A DNA stretch of 64,000 nucleotides from the NCBI RefSeq assembly GCF_030518795.1, contig NZ_CP130427.1, positions 3,968,001 to 4,032,000 of the forward strand. The letters are read 5' to 3'. Origin of the DNA: Micromonospora sp. NBRC 110009. Its GTDB lineage: Bacteria; Actinomycetota; Actinomycetes; Mycobacteriales; Micromonosporaceae. This document shows positions 34,013 to 42,051 of the stretch, piece by piece; position 1 is the first letter of the stretch; every line of letters begins with the position of its first letter. The notes below the pieces were generated by a model. The model did no database searches, was not told where the DNA came from, and saw only the letters and a program-made list of their open reading frames with translations. A program made the position numbers and the translations under genes.

Positions 34013-34543
34013 TCAGCTGGCCAGCTTCTCAAAGAGTTCGTTCGGCGTGTCGTAGTACCTCGTCGTCCGGCCGGAATGCGTCATGCCGAGCCGCCGGCAG
34101 ACGGCCTGGGAGGCATGGTTGTCGGGATCCGTGACGGCGAGGACCTTCGTCAGACCCCGGCTGAATGCATCGGCGAGGACGGCGTCTGCGGCTTCGGTGG
34201 CGTAGCCGCGTCCCCAGGCGTCCGGATGCAGGTGCCAGCCGATCTCGACGTCGTTCGGCCCGCCGGAGGGCTCGCCGGCCGACAGGGGAAGCGGTTTGAG
34301 CAGAAGGTTTCCCACCAGGCGGCCATCCGTGGCGGTGCTGATGGCCCAGATTCCGTGGATCGGGTCGTCGATGGCGCGCCGGCGTGCGATCGAGGCGAGT
34401 GCGTCCTCGCGGGTGCTCATGGTCGTGGGATGCGCGCCCAAGAAGCGTACGACCTCCCAGCGCGACTCGAGATCCAGGAGAAACTCGGCGTCGTCATCGC
34501 GCCAAGGGCGCAGCAGGAGGCGGTTGCTCGTGATGGTGCGCAT
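34013..34543 (-). CDS. GNAT-family N-acetyltransferase (RimJ-like)
   Basis: A 176-residue acetyltransferase of the RimJ/RimL type. It begins MRTITSNRLLLRPWRDDDAE and carries the acetyl-CoA-binding segment IGWHLHPDAWGRGYATEAAD (about residues 107-126), then LAVTDPDNHASQAVCRRLGM, which is the usual NxxS...LG helix. It may acetylate a protein N-terminus, a metabolite or a drug. ATG at 34543 gives the normal N-terminus. Confidence 0.83.
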   Translation of the reverse strand: MRTITSNRLLLRPWRDDDAEFLLDLESRWEVVRFLGAHPTTMSTREDALASIARRRAIDDPIHGIWAISTATDGRLVGNLLLKPLPLSAGEPSGGPNDVEIGWHLHPDAWGRGYATEAADAVLADAFSRGLTKVLAVTDPDNHASQAVCRRLGMTHSGRTTRYYDTPNELFEKLAS

Positions 34544-34693
34544 GCCACCGAATCTAGCCAGTGCCGAGCAATGCGCCTCAACACGATTTTCCTCGCACGC
34601 ATCTGCCGCCGACCGGCGTCGCGGCGGCACGACTTTGCCGAGAAGAGTACGTCTACAGTCGGTACCCGGTCGATGATCGGAGCGCTCGTTCGC

Positions 34694-35011
34694 ATGACAG
34701 ACCGACTTGCGGCAGTCGCCGAACTCTGGGAGGCGCACACGCAGGCCCCGTTTCCTGGCCAGCTGAGAAGCGCTGATGTGGCCGGCGTCAGCATGGTGCT
34801 GCTCGATTCCAATGTGGCCGGCTGCGTCAGTACCTGGCTGCATCGAGGCGGAAACATCGATGACGGGCGGGGGGACATCCTTGCGGCATGCGAACAGGAA
34901 CTCCTCCGTGTCATCCCCGAACTGGACGACGATGAGGCCCTGTACTACCAGCGACTGTTGGACATGACGGGATTGGTCCTCGAAGCGCCGGACGACTCAT
35001 CGCCCAGCTGA
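34694..35011 (+). CDS. Conserved hypothetical protein
   Basis: A 105-residue soluble protein (MTDRLAAVAELWEAHTQAPF). The core VAGVSMVLLDSNVAGCVSTW recalls a small uncharacterised actinobacterial family. No catalytic residues can be proposed. An in-frame ATG at 34673 would add seven residues and lies close behind a TACAGT box, so a leaderless start there is possible. Confidence 0.6.
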   Translation: MTDRLAAVAELWEAHTQAPFPGQLRSADVAGVSMVLLDSNVAGCVSTWLHRGGNIDDGRGDILAACEQELLRVIPELDDDEALYYQRLLDMTGLVLEAPDDSSPS

Positions 35012-35193
35012 GCGGCGTTCACTCATTTGCCGCTGACCGGGCGTCCTAAGCGGCATCAGGGATCGCTACCCTCGGCGATATGCCGGTTACGAAATGTGAC
35101 AGCAGAACAGAAGGGGTCCGCTGACTGTCGCCCTTCAAGTGAAGCTGATCTGTAACGGATCAAGTGGAGCCCGACACCGCCGGCAGCCGGCCT

Positions 35194-35249
35194 GTCCCGT
35201 CACGGGACATGCTTGACGGTCGCGTCCCGCCAGATGCTCGACATGATCG
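35194..35249 (+). repeat. 56-bp repeat, copy 1, headed by a TGTCCCGT dyad
   Basis: The repeat starts with TGTCCCGTCACGGGACA, a dyad with 8-bp arms and one central base, and ends GACATGATC. A second copy lies at 35991-36046 with 6 differences over 56 bases. Both precede a gene (GrpB and NUDIX), so they may be regulatory; they could also be ends of a lost mobile element. Confidence 0.7.
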
Positions 35250-35303
35250 CCGGCTCACTGCGGGGGACTGCGACGGAATCGCTCTCCTGGCAGAGTGGCT
35301 GCT

Positions 35304-35891
35304 ATGCCGGACAGCCATAGCAGCGATTCGCACGAGGTCAACGCCCCTGTCCACATCGAGCCGCACGACGCCGATTGGGCTGAGCGGTTCGCCGAAGAGG
35401 CCAGCGTGATCAATGAAACCATCGGTGCCTGGATCACTGGCGGTGTCCACCACGTCGGCAGCACAGCAGTGCCTGGGCTCGCCGCCAAGCCGGTCATCGA
35501 CATCATGGTTGGCGTCGCGGACCTGGAGTCGTCACGCCCCTGCATCGAGCTGCTAAAGCCCCTGAGCTACTGCTACTGGCCCTACCGCGCTGAGGTCATG
35601 CACTGGTTCTGCAAGCCACGCCCCAGCCACCGGACCCACCACCTGCACCTGGTGCCGACCGGCTCGCCGCGTTACCTCAATGTCCTGGCGTTTCGGGACT
35701 ACCTACGAACCCATCCCGACGCCCGTGCCGACTACGAAGCACTCAAGCGAGACTTGGCAGGCCGCTACCCGAACGACCGTGAGGCGTACACCGAGGGTAA
35801 GACTGACCTGATCGGGAAGCTGACTGAAGAGGCTCGGGCGTGGGCCAGAACCAGAGACATGAAGATCAGCAAACCCGGTAGCACAACGTAG
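35304..35891 (+). CDS. GrpB (UPF0157) family protein
   Basis: A 195-residue nucleotidyltransferase-fold protein of the GrpB family. The signature HHVGSTAVPGLAAKPVIDIM (about residues 50-69) contains the GST-PGL-AKP-DI pattern, with the aspartates as likely metal ligands, and the distal THHLHLVP (about 112-119) is also typical. The family is uncharacterised, sometimes fused to CoaE. ATG 35304 is chosen over GTG 35295. Confidence 0.85.
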   Translation: MPDSHSSDSHEVNAPVHIEPHDADWAERFAEEASVINETIGAWITGGVHHVGSTAVPGLAAKPVIDIMVGVADLESSRPCIELLKPLSYCYWPYRAEVMHWFCKPRPSHRTHHLHLVPTGSPRYLNVLAFRDYLRTHPDARADYEALKRDLAGRYPNDREAYTEGKTDLIGKLTEEARAWARTRDMKISKPGSTT

Positions 35892-36225
35892 CCGCTGGCC
35901 CGGTCCACCTCGTCAATCGCTGCGTCGTCTAGACCGAGGGCAAAGATGTGGTGGGACGGATCCGTCAAGGATGTGGTGGGACTAGGCACGTGTCCTGTCA
36001 CGGGACATGCTTGACGCTCACGTCCCACCTGATGCCCGACATGATCCTCAAACGGCGCCGCGGAAGCCTTCACGGTCCGCGACACTGGCGCGCATCGCGG
36101 CAGGGCCGAACCGCCGGCGACGGTCTGCCACGCCCCGTAGCGATCGGATCGCGGCTAGATCCGGACGTCTGGTCGCGCCCTTTGGCTGGAGCGAGCTTGT
36201 CCTATCCCTGTGCTCTACTCCCGTC
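35892..36225. other. Non-coding stretch with the second 56-bp repeat
   Basis: About 330 bases between the GrpB and NUDIX genes. It holds ATGTGGTGGGAC twice (35946-35957 and 35971-35982) and then the 56-bp repeat copy 2, whose GTCCCAC is the complement of the GTGGGAC in those direct repeats. No gene is recognised. Confidence 0.5.
35991..36046 (+). repeat. 56-bp repeat, copy 2
   Basis: This copy begins TGTCCTGTCACGGGACA and ends GACATGATC, matching copy 1 at 35194-35249 in the same orientation at 50 of 56 positions without gaps. Confidence 0.7.
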
Positions 36226-36705
36226 ATGCATGTCGTCGTCACAGGCGCACTCGTCGAAAACGGCGCGGTCCTGCTAGTACACCGCAGGCCGACCAAACGG
36301 GCATACCCAGATGTCTGGGACCTGCCCGGGGGGCAGGTCGAAGCGGGTGAGTCGGAACTACAAGCCCTCGCGCGTGAGATGCACGAGGAGCTCGGTGTTC
36401 ACATTGTGGCGGAGTCCGCTTCACGGTTGGGCGTCTTGCATGCCGGCAGTGGTGAGGACGCCGTTCACGTGGGCGTCTGGCAAATCGGAGACTGGGTTGG
36501 CTCTCCGACCAACCGTGCACCTGACGAGCATGACGACATCGCATGGGTCGGGATCAGCGAGCTGGGCGGCCTTCCCCTCGTGCATGGTGTCTTGGCGGCA
36601 ATGGTTCGTTCTCTGCCTGAGTTTGAGTGCGCCCGCAGGCACTCAGATGTCACCGACTGTAACCAGGACGACCGAGGAACCAAGGCCGACTGTCGTGCAT
36701 GTTAG
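36226..36705 (+). CDS. NUDIX hydrolase
   Basis: A 159-residue NUDIX protein that should hydrolyse a nucleoside diphosphate linked to some group. The NUDIX box is complete: GGQVEAGESELQALAREMHE followed by ELGV (about residues 31-54), fitting Gx5Ex7REUxEExGU. The beginning MHVVVTGALVENGAVLLVHR is the usual first strand. The start ATG 36226 is used; another ATG 4 nt later is out of frame. Its stop overlaps the start of the next frame by 7 nt. Confidence 0.85.
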   Translation: MHVVVTGALVENGAVLLVHRRPTKRAYPDVWDLPGGQVEAGESELQALAREMHEELGVHIVAESASRLGVLHAGSGEDAVHVGVWQIGDWVGSPTNRAPDEHDDIAWVGISELGGLPLVHGVLAAMVRSLPEFECARRHSDVTDCNQDDRGTKADCRAC

Positions 36706-37007
36706 CCGCAATAGCGGCTATGGCCTCGGTTTTCCTCCTGCTGTCGCTGGTCGAGGGTGTCGGCAACCAAGCCGAGGAGGCTCGGCTGCAGATAGAAGCC
36801 ATCAAGACCGGTCTCACGGTAGGTGCTGGAACGGGCGGCGCGTTGGCACTTCTCTTGACCGCACGAAAGCGGTGGCTGAACGAGCGCGAACGCTTGTTGC
36901 AGATACGAACGTCTCAGGTCGGGACCTGTACCCACCTGATGCCGTCGAGCGAGGAGCGGACCCGGCGGGCGATCGACGAGCTGTTCGGCGGCGAGGAGGA
37001 GGCGTGA
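36699..37007 (+). pseudogene. Chimeric remnant: membrane-protein N-terminus fused to integrase C-terminus
   Basis: The first about 70 residues (two hydrophobic helices, then EAIKTGLTVGAGTGGALALL and LTARKRWLNERERLL) look like the N-terminus of actinobacterial pentapeptide-repeat membrane proteins. After residue 74 the sequence changes to THLMPSSEERTRRAIDELFG, which matches the extreme C-terminus of tyrosine recombinases (T-Y-x-H-L-P-S-S-E-R-T). Where the catalytic tyrosine belongs there is a cysteine codon (TGT). The frame thus joins two broken genes and neither can be functional. Confidence 0.55.
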
Positions 37008-37073
37008 CGCCCTACAGACGCCCTGACGGGTGGTTGCGGTGCTGTTTCCGCAGTTCAGCGCCGGTGCTGCATC

Positions 37074-37109
37074 CAGAATCCGGCGTACGGGTCGACTCGT
37101 CCGTCGCCC
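37074..37109 (+). repeat. Right attachment-site repeat (attR-like)
   Basis: A 36-bp copy of the rnpB 3' end (24823-24858) with one mismatch, 66 nt after the integrase-like remnant. It marks the right edge of the island. Confidence 0.8.
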
Positions 37110-37114
37110 CACCG

Positions 37115-37142
37115 GGTCGCAGCCTCGATCAGGGCTGCGACC
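37115..37142 (+). terminator. Original rnpB terminator
   Basis: GGTCGCAGCC (37115-37124) and its exact complement GGCTGCGACC (37133-37142) form a 10-bp stem with an 8-nt loop, followed by TCGTTGT. Lying 5 nt after the right repeat, it is where the rnpB terminator would have been before the island entered. Confidence 0.65.
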
Positions 37143-37197
37143 TCGTTGTATGCAGCCCTGGAGCACCCCGCGCCGGTCGGTTGTAGTCTCGGCCCCG

Positions 37198-37692
37198 ATG
37201 AGTTGGCTGCCTGAGGACTTCGTCCACCCCGTCTACGTGCCCGTGCCCAACACCGCGCTTCATGTGCGGCCGATCCGGGAGGCGGACGCCGCGCGCGACT
37301 ACCCCGCCGTGATGGGCTCCCGAGAGCGCTTGTGGGAAATCTTCGGTCCGGCCTGGGCTTGGCCCCAGGAGACGATGACGTATGAAGCGAACCGCATCGA
37401 CCTGCGGCGGCACGAGAAGGAGATTGCCGCGCACCAGTCGTTCAACTACGCGCTGCTGGACGCGGAGGAGACGGCGATCTTCGGCTGCGTCTACATCGAC
37501 CCGCCGGAGCGCACCGGCTCCGACGGAGAGGTCTCCTGGTGGGTGGTGGACGACCTCGTAGGCGGCGAGGTGGAGCGCGCGCTCGACGCGCTGGTGCCGC
37601 ACTGGATCGCCGCCGACTGGCCCTTCCAGCAGCCTCGCTATCTGGGCCGCGACATCACCTGGCAGGACTGGCTCGCGCTGCCGCGCGTCTAG
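37198..37692 (+). CDS. GNAT-like N-acetyltransferase
   Basis: A 164-residue protein starting MSWLPEDFVHPVYVPVPN. The core HVRPIREADAARDYPAVMGS, NYALLDAEETAIFGCVYIDP and GEVSWWVVDDLVGG follow a GNAT-like fold, but the acetyl-CoA loop is less canonical than in neighbours. It is the first gene beyond the right attachment site. The substrate is unknown. Confidence 0.7.
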   Translation: MSWLPEDFVHPVYVPVPNTALHVRPIREADAARDYPAVMGSRERLWEIFGPAWAWPQETMTYEANRIDLRRHEKEIAAHQSFNYALLDAEETAIFGCVYIDPPERTGSDGEVSWWVVDDLVGGEVERALDALVPHWIAADWPFQQPRYLGRDITWQDWLALPRV

Positions 37693-37855
37693 CGAGGCTC
37701 CTTCGCTCGGGCTCCTTCGCTCGCCAGCGTCCTCGGCGCGAGGCTTGGGTGTCGTCGCCTGACTGCGGTGGGTGGCTGCCGCCGAACCGGCGGGTACGAC
37801 AGCAGGCCAACCCCCTCGTAGGCTGCATCTCGCCCGTGATGGACAGGAGGCTGAG

Positions 37856-38542
37856 GTGGCCGAGACGACGCTGACGGAGACGATGGTGGCCGAGGTGATG
37901 GCCGAGCTGGCCGAACTGGAGGATCCGAAGACCCGCGAGGTGAACGAGAAACACGGCGACGATCACGGGGTGAACCTCGGCAAGCTGCGCGCGCTCGCGA
38001 AGCGGCTGAGGACGCAGCAGGAACTCGCGTGCCAGCTCTGGGAGACGGATGACACCGCGGCGAGACTGCTGGCGATCCTGATCTGCCGTCCGAAGGCGTT
38101 CGAGCGTGACGAGTTGGACGTCATGTTGCGCGAGGCGCGCACACCCAAGGTGCACGACTGGCTCGTGACCTACGTGGTGAAGAAGAACCCGCACTCCGAA
38201 GAGCTGCGTCTGGCCTGGTCCGCCGATCCGGATCCGGTGGTCGCGAGTGCCGGCTGGGCGCTGACCACCGAACGCGTGACGAAGGAGCCCGAGGGCCTCG
38301 ACCTCGCAGGGCTGCTCGACGTCATCGAGGCGGAGATGAAAGACGCCCCGGATCGCCTGCAGTGGGCGATGAACCACTGCCTGGCTCAGATCGGGATCGA
38401 GCATGCCGAGCACCGCGCCCGTGCCATCGACATCGGTGAGCGCTTGAAGGTGCTCGAGGACTACCCGACTTCCCCGGGCTGCACGTCTCCGTTCGCGCCC
38501 ATCTGGATCACCGAGATGGTGCGCCGACAGCACGACAAGTAG
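37856..38542 (+). CDS. AlkD-like DNA alkylation repair protein (HEAT repeats)
   Basis: A 228-residue all-helical protein similar to the AlkC/AlkD DNA alkylation repair family. AlkD-type enzymes excise alkylated bases without flipping them. Segments in line with it are REVNEKHGDDHGVNLGKLRA (about residues 26-45), RTQQELACQLWETDDTAARL and HDWLVTYVVKKNPHSEELRL. GTG 37856 is preceded by AGGAGG at a good distance. Assigning activity would need a check of the catalytic Asp/Trp positions. Confidence 0.7.
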   Translation: MAETTLTETMVAEVMAELAELEDPKTREVNEKHGDDHGVNLGKLRALAKRLRTQQELACQLWETDDTAARLLAILICRPKAFERDELDVMLREARTPKVHDWLVTYVVKKNPHSEELRLAWSADPDPVVASAGWALTTERVTKEPEGLDLAGLLDVIEAEMKDAPDRLQWAMNHCLAQIGIEHAEHRARAIDIGERLKVLEDYPTSPGCTSPFAPIWITEMVRRQHDK

Positions 38543-38555
38543 GAAAGCTTCGCGC

Positions 38556-39125
38556 TCACGCTCGTGCCGGAGGCGATGACCCGTCAGCTGCGCGTCCCGC
38601 ACCGACCGCCGGTCCCGGGCCCAGGTCGAGGGTCCAGTTCTGGCCGACGAGGTCGTGGCCGAAGCTGCGATGCGGCTCCTCATCGGTCAGGGTGAACCCG
38701 AACGCCTCGTAGATCCGGCGCGCCGACACCAGTACATCGTTGGTCCACAACGTGATCCGCCGGTAGCCGGCCTCGCGAGCGAAGGTCAGGCACCTCTCGA
38801 CCAGGAGGGTGCCGACGCCGAGGCCGCGGGCGGCCGGGGTGACGAGCAGGATCCGCAGCTTGGCCACCCCGGGTTGGTCGCCCGCGACACAGAAGACGCA
38901 TCCCGCCCGTTCGCCCTCGACCTCGGCGATCCAGGCCGCTTCCCGGGCCGGGTCGTGGTCGACGGCGTAGTCGGCCACGATCCTGGCGACCAGCGCCTCG
39001 AAGTCGGTGTCCCAGCCGAACTGCTGGTCGTAGACCTCGCCGTGGGCCATCACCACCCAGCCCAGATCGCCGGGGCGCTCCGCCCGGCGTACGACGACTC
39101 GCGGCTGCTGCTCCTGCTGTGACAT
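38556..39125 (-). CDS. GNAT-family N-acetyltransferase
   Basis: A 189-residue acetyltransferase with AAWIAEVEGERAGCVFCVAG (strands 3-4), the acetyl-CoA-binding ILLVTPAARGLGVGTLLVER (about residues 92-111) and RITLWTNDVLVSARRIYEAF. GNAT proteins of this kind are often fused to MarR regulators; here it is separate. It is divergent from a TetR regulator gene 74 nt away, which may control it. Confidence 0.82.
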   Translation of the reverse strand: MSQQEQQPRVVVRRAERPGDLGWVVMAHGEVYDQQFGWDTDFEALVARIVADYAVDHDPAREAAWIAEVEGERAGCVFCVAGDQPGVAKLRILLVTPAARGLGVGTLLVERCLTFAREAGYRRITLWTNDVLVSARRIYEAFGFTLTDEEPHRSFGHDLVGQNWTLDLGPGPAVGAGRAADGSSPPARA

Positions 39126-39199
39126 GGGTTGCCCCTTCCGGCTCCCTGCCGACGGGTGCCTACTGACACGACTGTTTCAGTGGCGGGTAGGCTACCCCC

Positions 39200-39832
39200 A
39201 TGTCCCAGGACACGACAACGCCGTCCGCCCGGAAGACGGAGCTGTTGGAAGCCGCCTACCGGTACGTGCTCGAGCACGGCCTGGCCGACCTGTCCCTTCG
39301 GCCGCTGGCCGCGGCCATCGGCTCCAGCCCACGGGTGCTGATGTTCCTGTTCGGCAACAAGGACGGCCTGGTACGGGCGCTGCTGGCGCGGGCCCGCGCC
39401 GACGAGCTGGCGATCCTGGACCGTCTCGGACAGACCAGCCACGGAGCACCCGTCGGCCTGGTCCCGGCGGTCGAGCAGGTCTGGGCGTGGCTCGCTGCCG
39501 AGGAGCATCGGCGCCTGCTGCGGCTGTGGGCCGAGGCGTACGCCCGCTCCCTCGTCGAGCCCGACGGCGCGTGGGGCGGATTCGCCCGGGCGACCGTGGA
39601 CGACTGGCTCGCCGTCCTGGCCGCGTGTCAACCACAGCCCGAGCGGGACAGCGAGGAGGGTGCCGCTCGCCGCACCCTGGCGCTCGCGGTGCTCCGGGGC
39701 GCGCTGCTCGACCTCCTCGCCACCGGGGACCAGCACCGGGTCACTGCCGCGGTCCGGCACCACCTCACCGTCACCGCTGGAACGGCCACTCCTCGAACGA
39801 TTGGCAGCGCCCGTCCTCGGCGAAGCGCATGA
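39200..39832 (+). CDS. TetR-family transcriptional regulator
   Basis: A 210-residue regulator. Residues about 10-57 hold the TetR helix-turn-helix (TELLEAAYRYVLEHGLADLS, LRPLAAAIGSSPRVLMFLFG). It diverges from a GNAT gene and probably controls it. The last 62 nt overlap the 3' end of the convergent SnoaL-like gene, so the extreme C-terminus (PRTIGSARPRRSA) may be an acquired extension. Confidence 0.82.
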   Translation: MSQDTTTPSARKTELLEAAYRYVLEHGLADLSLRPLAAAIGSSPRVLMFLFGNKDGLVRALLARARADELAILDRLGQTSHGAPVGLVPAVEQVWAWLAAEEHRRLLRLWAEAYARSLVEPDGAWGGFARATVDDWLAVLAACQPQPERDSEEGAARRTLALAVLRGALLDLLATGDQHRVTAAVRHHLTVTAGTATPRTIGSARPRRSA

Positions 39833-40130
39833 TCCAGAGGTCGCGGTACTCCTGGTCGACCGGGTCGCCGTACCTGACCTCCACGCGCGCCACTGCGGTG
39901 TCGCCCTCGACCGCGACGATCTCCCTGGTCATCTCGAACACCTCGTCGGGGCCGTCGCGCTCGCTCTCCCACATCCGAGCGATGGCCGGCAGGCCGATGA
40001 GCGGTGCCCGGTAGGGCCCCTGCAGATAGCGCGCGTCCGCGGTGAAGATGCGGGCGAGCGCGGCCGTGCCCGGCGTCCGCCACGCCTCGTCGTAGGCCGC
40101 GAGCCAACCGGTCACCTGCTTCCTGTCCAC
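39771..40130 (-). CDS. SnoaL/NTF2-like protein
   Basis: A 119-residue protein with the cone-shaped NTF2/SnoaL fold: VTGWLAAYDEAWRTPGTAAL, then LARIFTADARYLQGPYRAPL and VARVEVRYGDP. Members include ketosteroid isomerase-like enzymes and many of unknown function. GTG at 40130 follows GGTGGAGCC. It converges on and overlaps the TetR gene by 62 nt. Confidence 0.75.
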   Translation of the reverse strand: MDRKQVTGWLAAYDEAWRTPGTAALARIFTADARYLQGPYRAPLIGLPAIARMWESERDGPDEVFEMTREIVAVEGDTAVARVEVRYGDPVDQEYRDLWIMRFAEDGRCQSFEEWPFQR

Positions 40131-40197
40131 GGCTCCACCCTGCCATTCCAGAGACCGGGTTGCGGCGGAGTCGGCCAGCCGCGAGGGGACTCCCGCC

Positions 40198-40533
40198 TCA
40201 GCGCTGCACCGCGCCGATCCGCAGGCGGTTGCCATCCGGGTCCGTCACCTCGAACTCACGTCCCCAGTCCTGCTGCTCGACCCGGTCCACCCCGCAGGCC
40301 GCCGCCGCGGCGTCGAGGTCGTCGACGTAGAGGTACAACAACGTCCCCGGCCGGGCGTCCCCGGTGTGCTCCGAGAGGTGGATCTCCAGGGCGCCCCGGG
40401 CGATGCTCACGTACAGCGGCAGCTCCGGGGCGAACCGGTGCTCCCACTGCTTCCGGAAACCGAGCCGGGCGTACCAGGCCGCGGCGGCGTTCGCGTCCGC
40501 GGTGCGCAGGACAGGCGCGAGGCGTTCGTTCAT
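40198..40533 (-). CDS. Glyoxalase/VOC-fold (bleomycin-resistance-like) protein
   Basis: A 111-residue vicinal-oxygen-chelate protein. It has APVLRTADANAAAAWYARLG, the strand IHLSEHTGD, LYLYVDDLDAAAAACG and EFEVTDPDGNRLRIG, the typical two half-folds. Such proteins bind bleomycin-type drugs or are small lyases. ATG at 40533 gives the standard length. Confidence 0.82.
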   Translation of the reverse strand: MNERLAPVLRTADANAAAAWYARLGFRKQWEHRFAPELPLYVSIARGALEIHLSEHTGDARPGTLLYLYVDDLDAAAAACGVDRVEQQDWGREFEVTDPDGNRLRIGAVQR

Positions 40534-40579
40534 CCGGCCAGTGTGGACCGACGAGGACGGGGCCGGCAATGCCGGCCGG

Positions 40580-41650
40580 TCAGGCCGACGGGAGGCGGAC
40601 CTCCGGTAGGCCCAGCCAGGACGCCAGCGCCGTCAGTTCCTCGCGTAGCGCCGCCGTCAGCTCCGGCGGGAACGGGACGTCCTCGTGGATCGCGTGGACC
40701 CGCAGCACTTTGGCCTTCCGGTCGGCCGTGGCGTCCACCTTGCCGACCAGCCGCTCGTGGTGCAGCACCGGCAGCGCGAAGTAGCCCCAGCGCCGCTGCG
40801 CCTTCGGCACGTACATCTCCAGGCGGTACTCGAAGTCGAAGAGTTCGAGGGCCCGTTGGCGGTCGTGCACCAGCCGGTCGAACGGGGACAGCAGGGCGGT
40901 GCGCCCGGTGAACGGCGCGCCGTCGAGCGCCGCCGGGTCGACCCGCCACACGCCGGACGTACCCTCGATCTCGGCCGGCTCGCCGGCCGCGCCGACCACC
41001 ACGGGGCGGGCGACGCCGAGCGAGCGGAGCAGTCGCTCGTCGCGCCTCCGGCGGGCCTCCTCGGCGGGGACGATCGGCGTGCCGGGCGGGTAGACCCGCT
41101 CGGCCAGGTCCCACGTCCGCTGCCGTCCGACCCGGCCGGATATGGCCACCTCGCCGCGCGCGTTGAGGAACTCCAGCAGCTGGGTGACGTTGCGGTTGTT
41201 GGTCCAGCCGGTCGACGGCCACGGCACGACACTGCGGTCCGGCACGTCCCGGCTCAGCAGCGGGCCGGAGTCGCGCAGCAGGTCGAGCACGTACCGCCGG
41301 AACGCGTCGTTGGCCGCCAGCCAGTCGCGCCGGCGGGCGTCCTCCGGCCAGGCGGCCGTCTCGGCGAGGTGCAGCCCCAGGTCGGCCATCGGCCGCACCA
41401 TCGCTCGTTGCTCGAAGAGGGCGCGCTCCTCCTCGAGGGCCCGGGTCAGGTGACTCGGCTGGTACGCGGCGCCGAGTCGGGTCCAGGCGACCAGGTCGGC
41501 GTTGGGCGCGACGGCGGCGGTCGGGTCCAACTGGAGGAACGTCAACCGGTCCACCACCGCGCGCAGGTCGGTGGGGCGGTGCGCGTCGAGCAGTTGGGCC
41601 CGGACGGCGACGCGGCGGGCGGTGGCGCGGTCGAGCCGGTGCGTGGTCAC
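40580..41650 (-). CDS. Winged-helix DNA glycosylase of the YcaQ/AlkX family
   Basis: A 356-residue protein of the HTH_42 family, which includes the interstrand-crosslink DNA glycosylase YcaQ and AlzC-type self-resistance proteins. LTFLQLDPTAAVAPNADLVA (about residues 36-55) contains the QLD catalytic-site motif. RWGYFALPVLHHERLVGKVD near residue 287 is the other strongly conserved segment. It may repair alkylated or cross-linked DNA. Confidence 0.8.
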   Translation of the reverse strand: MTTHRLDRATARRVAVRAQLLDAHRPTDLRAVVDRLTFLQLDPTAAVAPNADLVAWTRLGAAYQPSHLTRALEEERALFEQRAMVRPMADLGLHLAETAAWPEDARRRDWLAANDAFRRYVLDLLRDSGPLLSRDVPDRSVVPWPSTGWTNNRNVTQLLEFLNARGEVAISGRVGRQRTWDLAERVYPPGTPIVPAEEARRRRDERLLRSLGVARPVVVGAAGEPAEIEGTSGVWRVDPAALDGAPFTGRTALLSPFDRLVHDRQRALELFDFEYRLEMYVPKAQRRWGYFALPVLHHERLVGKVDATADRKAKVLRVHAIHEDVPFPPELTAALREELTALASWLGLPEVRLPSA

Positions 41651-41694
41651 GGGGCGAGGTTAGTACCGGGTGCCGACATCCTCGACACCCTATG

Positions 41695-41715
41695 TAGAGT
41701 TCCGATAGAGTTCGA
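41695..41715 (+). promoter_or_regulatory. Candidate PadR operator/promoter
   Basis: TAGAGTTC occurs twice at an 11-bp period (41695-41702 and 41706-41713), ending 5 nt before the PadR start codon. The repeat spacing of one helical turn so near the start suggests self-regulation. The TAGAGT elements may also serve as a -10 box for a leaderless transcript. Confidence 0.4.
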
Positions 41716-41718
41716 CCC

Positions 41719-42051
41719 ATGCGGATGACCATCCCGGTGGCGAAGGTGCTCTCCGCGCTCGTCGCCGATCCCGAGGCCCCGCGCTACGGACTCGACCTGA
41801 TGAAGCTCACCGGCCTGCCCAGCGGCACCCTCTACCCCGTCCTGCACCGGCTGCAGGCCGCCGGCTGGCTCAGCGCCAACTGGGAGGACGTCGACCCGGT
41901 CGCCGCCGCCCGGCCTGCCCGTCGCTACTACCGGCTCACCGCCGAGGGCGTCCGGGCCGCCCGGCAGGCGCTGGCCGAGTTGCGCGCGCTCGCCCCGGAC
42001 CGTCACGGGTTCCAGGGCGGTGCCGAGCCGACGGGTGCCCCGGCGTGGTGA
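41719..42051 (+). CDS. PadR-family transcriptional regulator
   Basis: A 110-residue winged-helix protein with YGLDLMKLTGLPSGTLYPVL and HRLQAAGWLSANWED, the PadR DNA-binding core, and a short C-terminal helix. The next gene starts inside its last codons, a frequent arrangement in which PadR represses an adjacent membrane protein gene. Confidence 0.87.
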   Translation: MRMTIPVAKVLSALVADPEAPRYGLDLMKLTGLPSGTLYPVLHRLQAAGWLSANWEDVDPVAAARPARRYYRLTAEGVRAARQALAELRALAPDRHGFQGGAEPTGAPAW

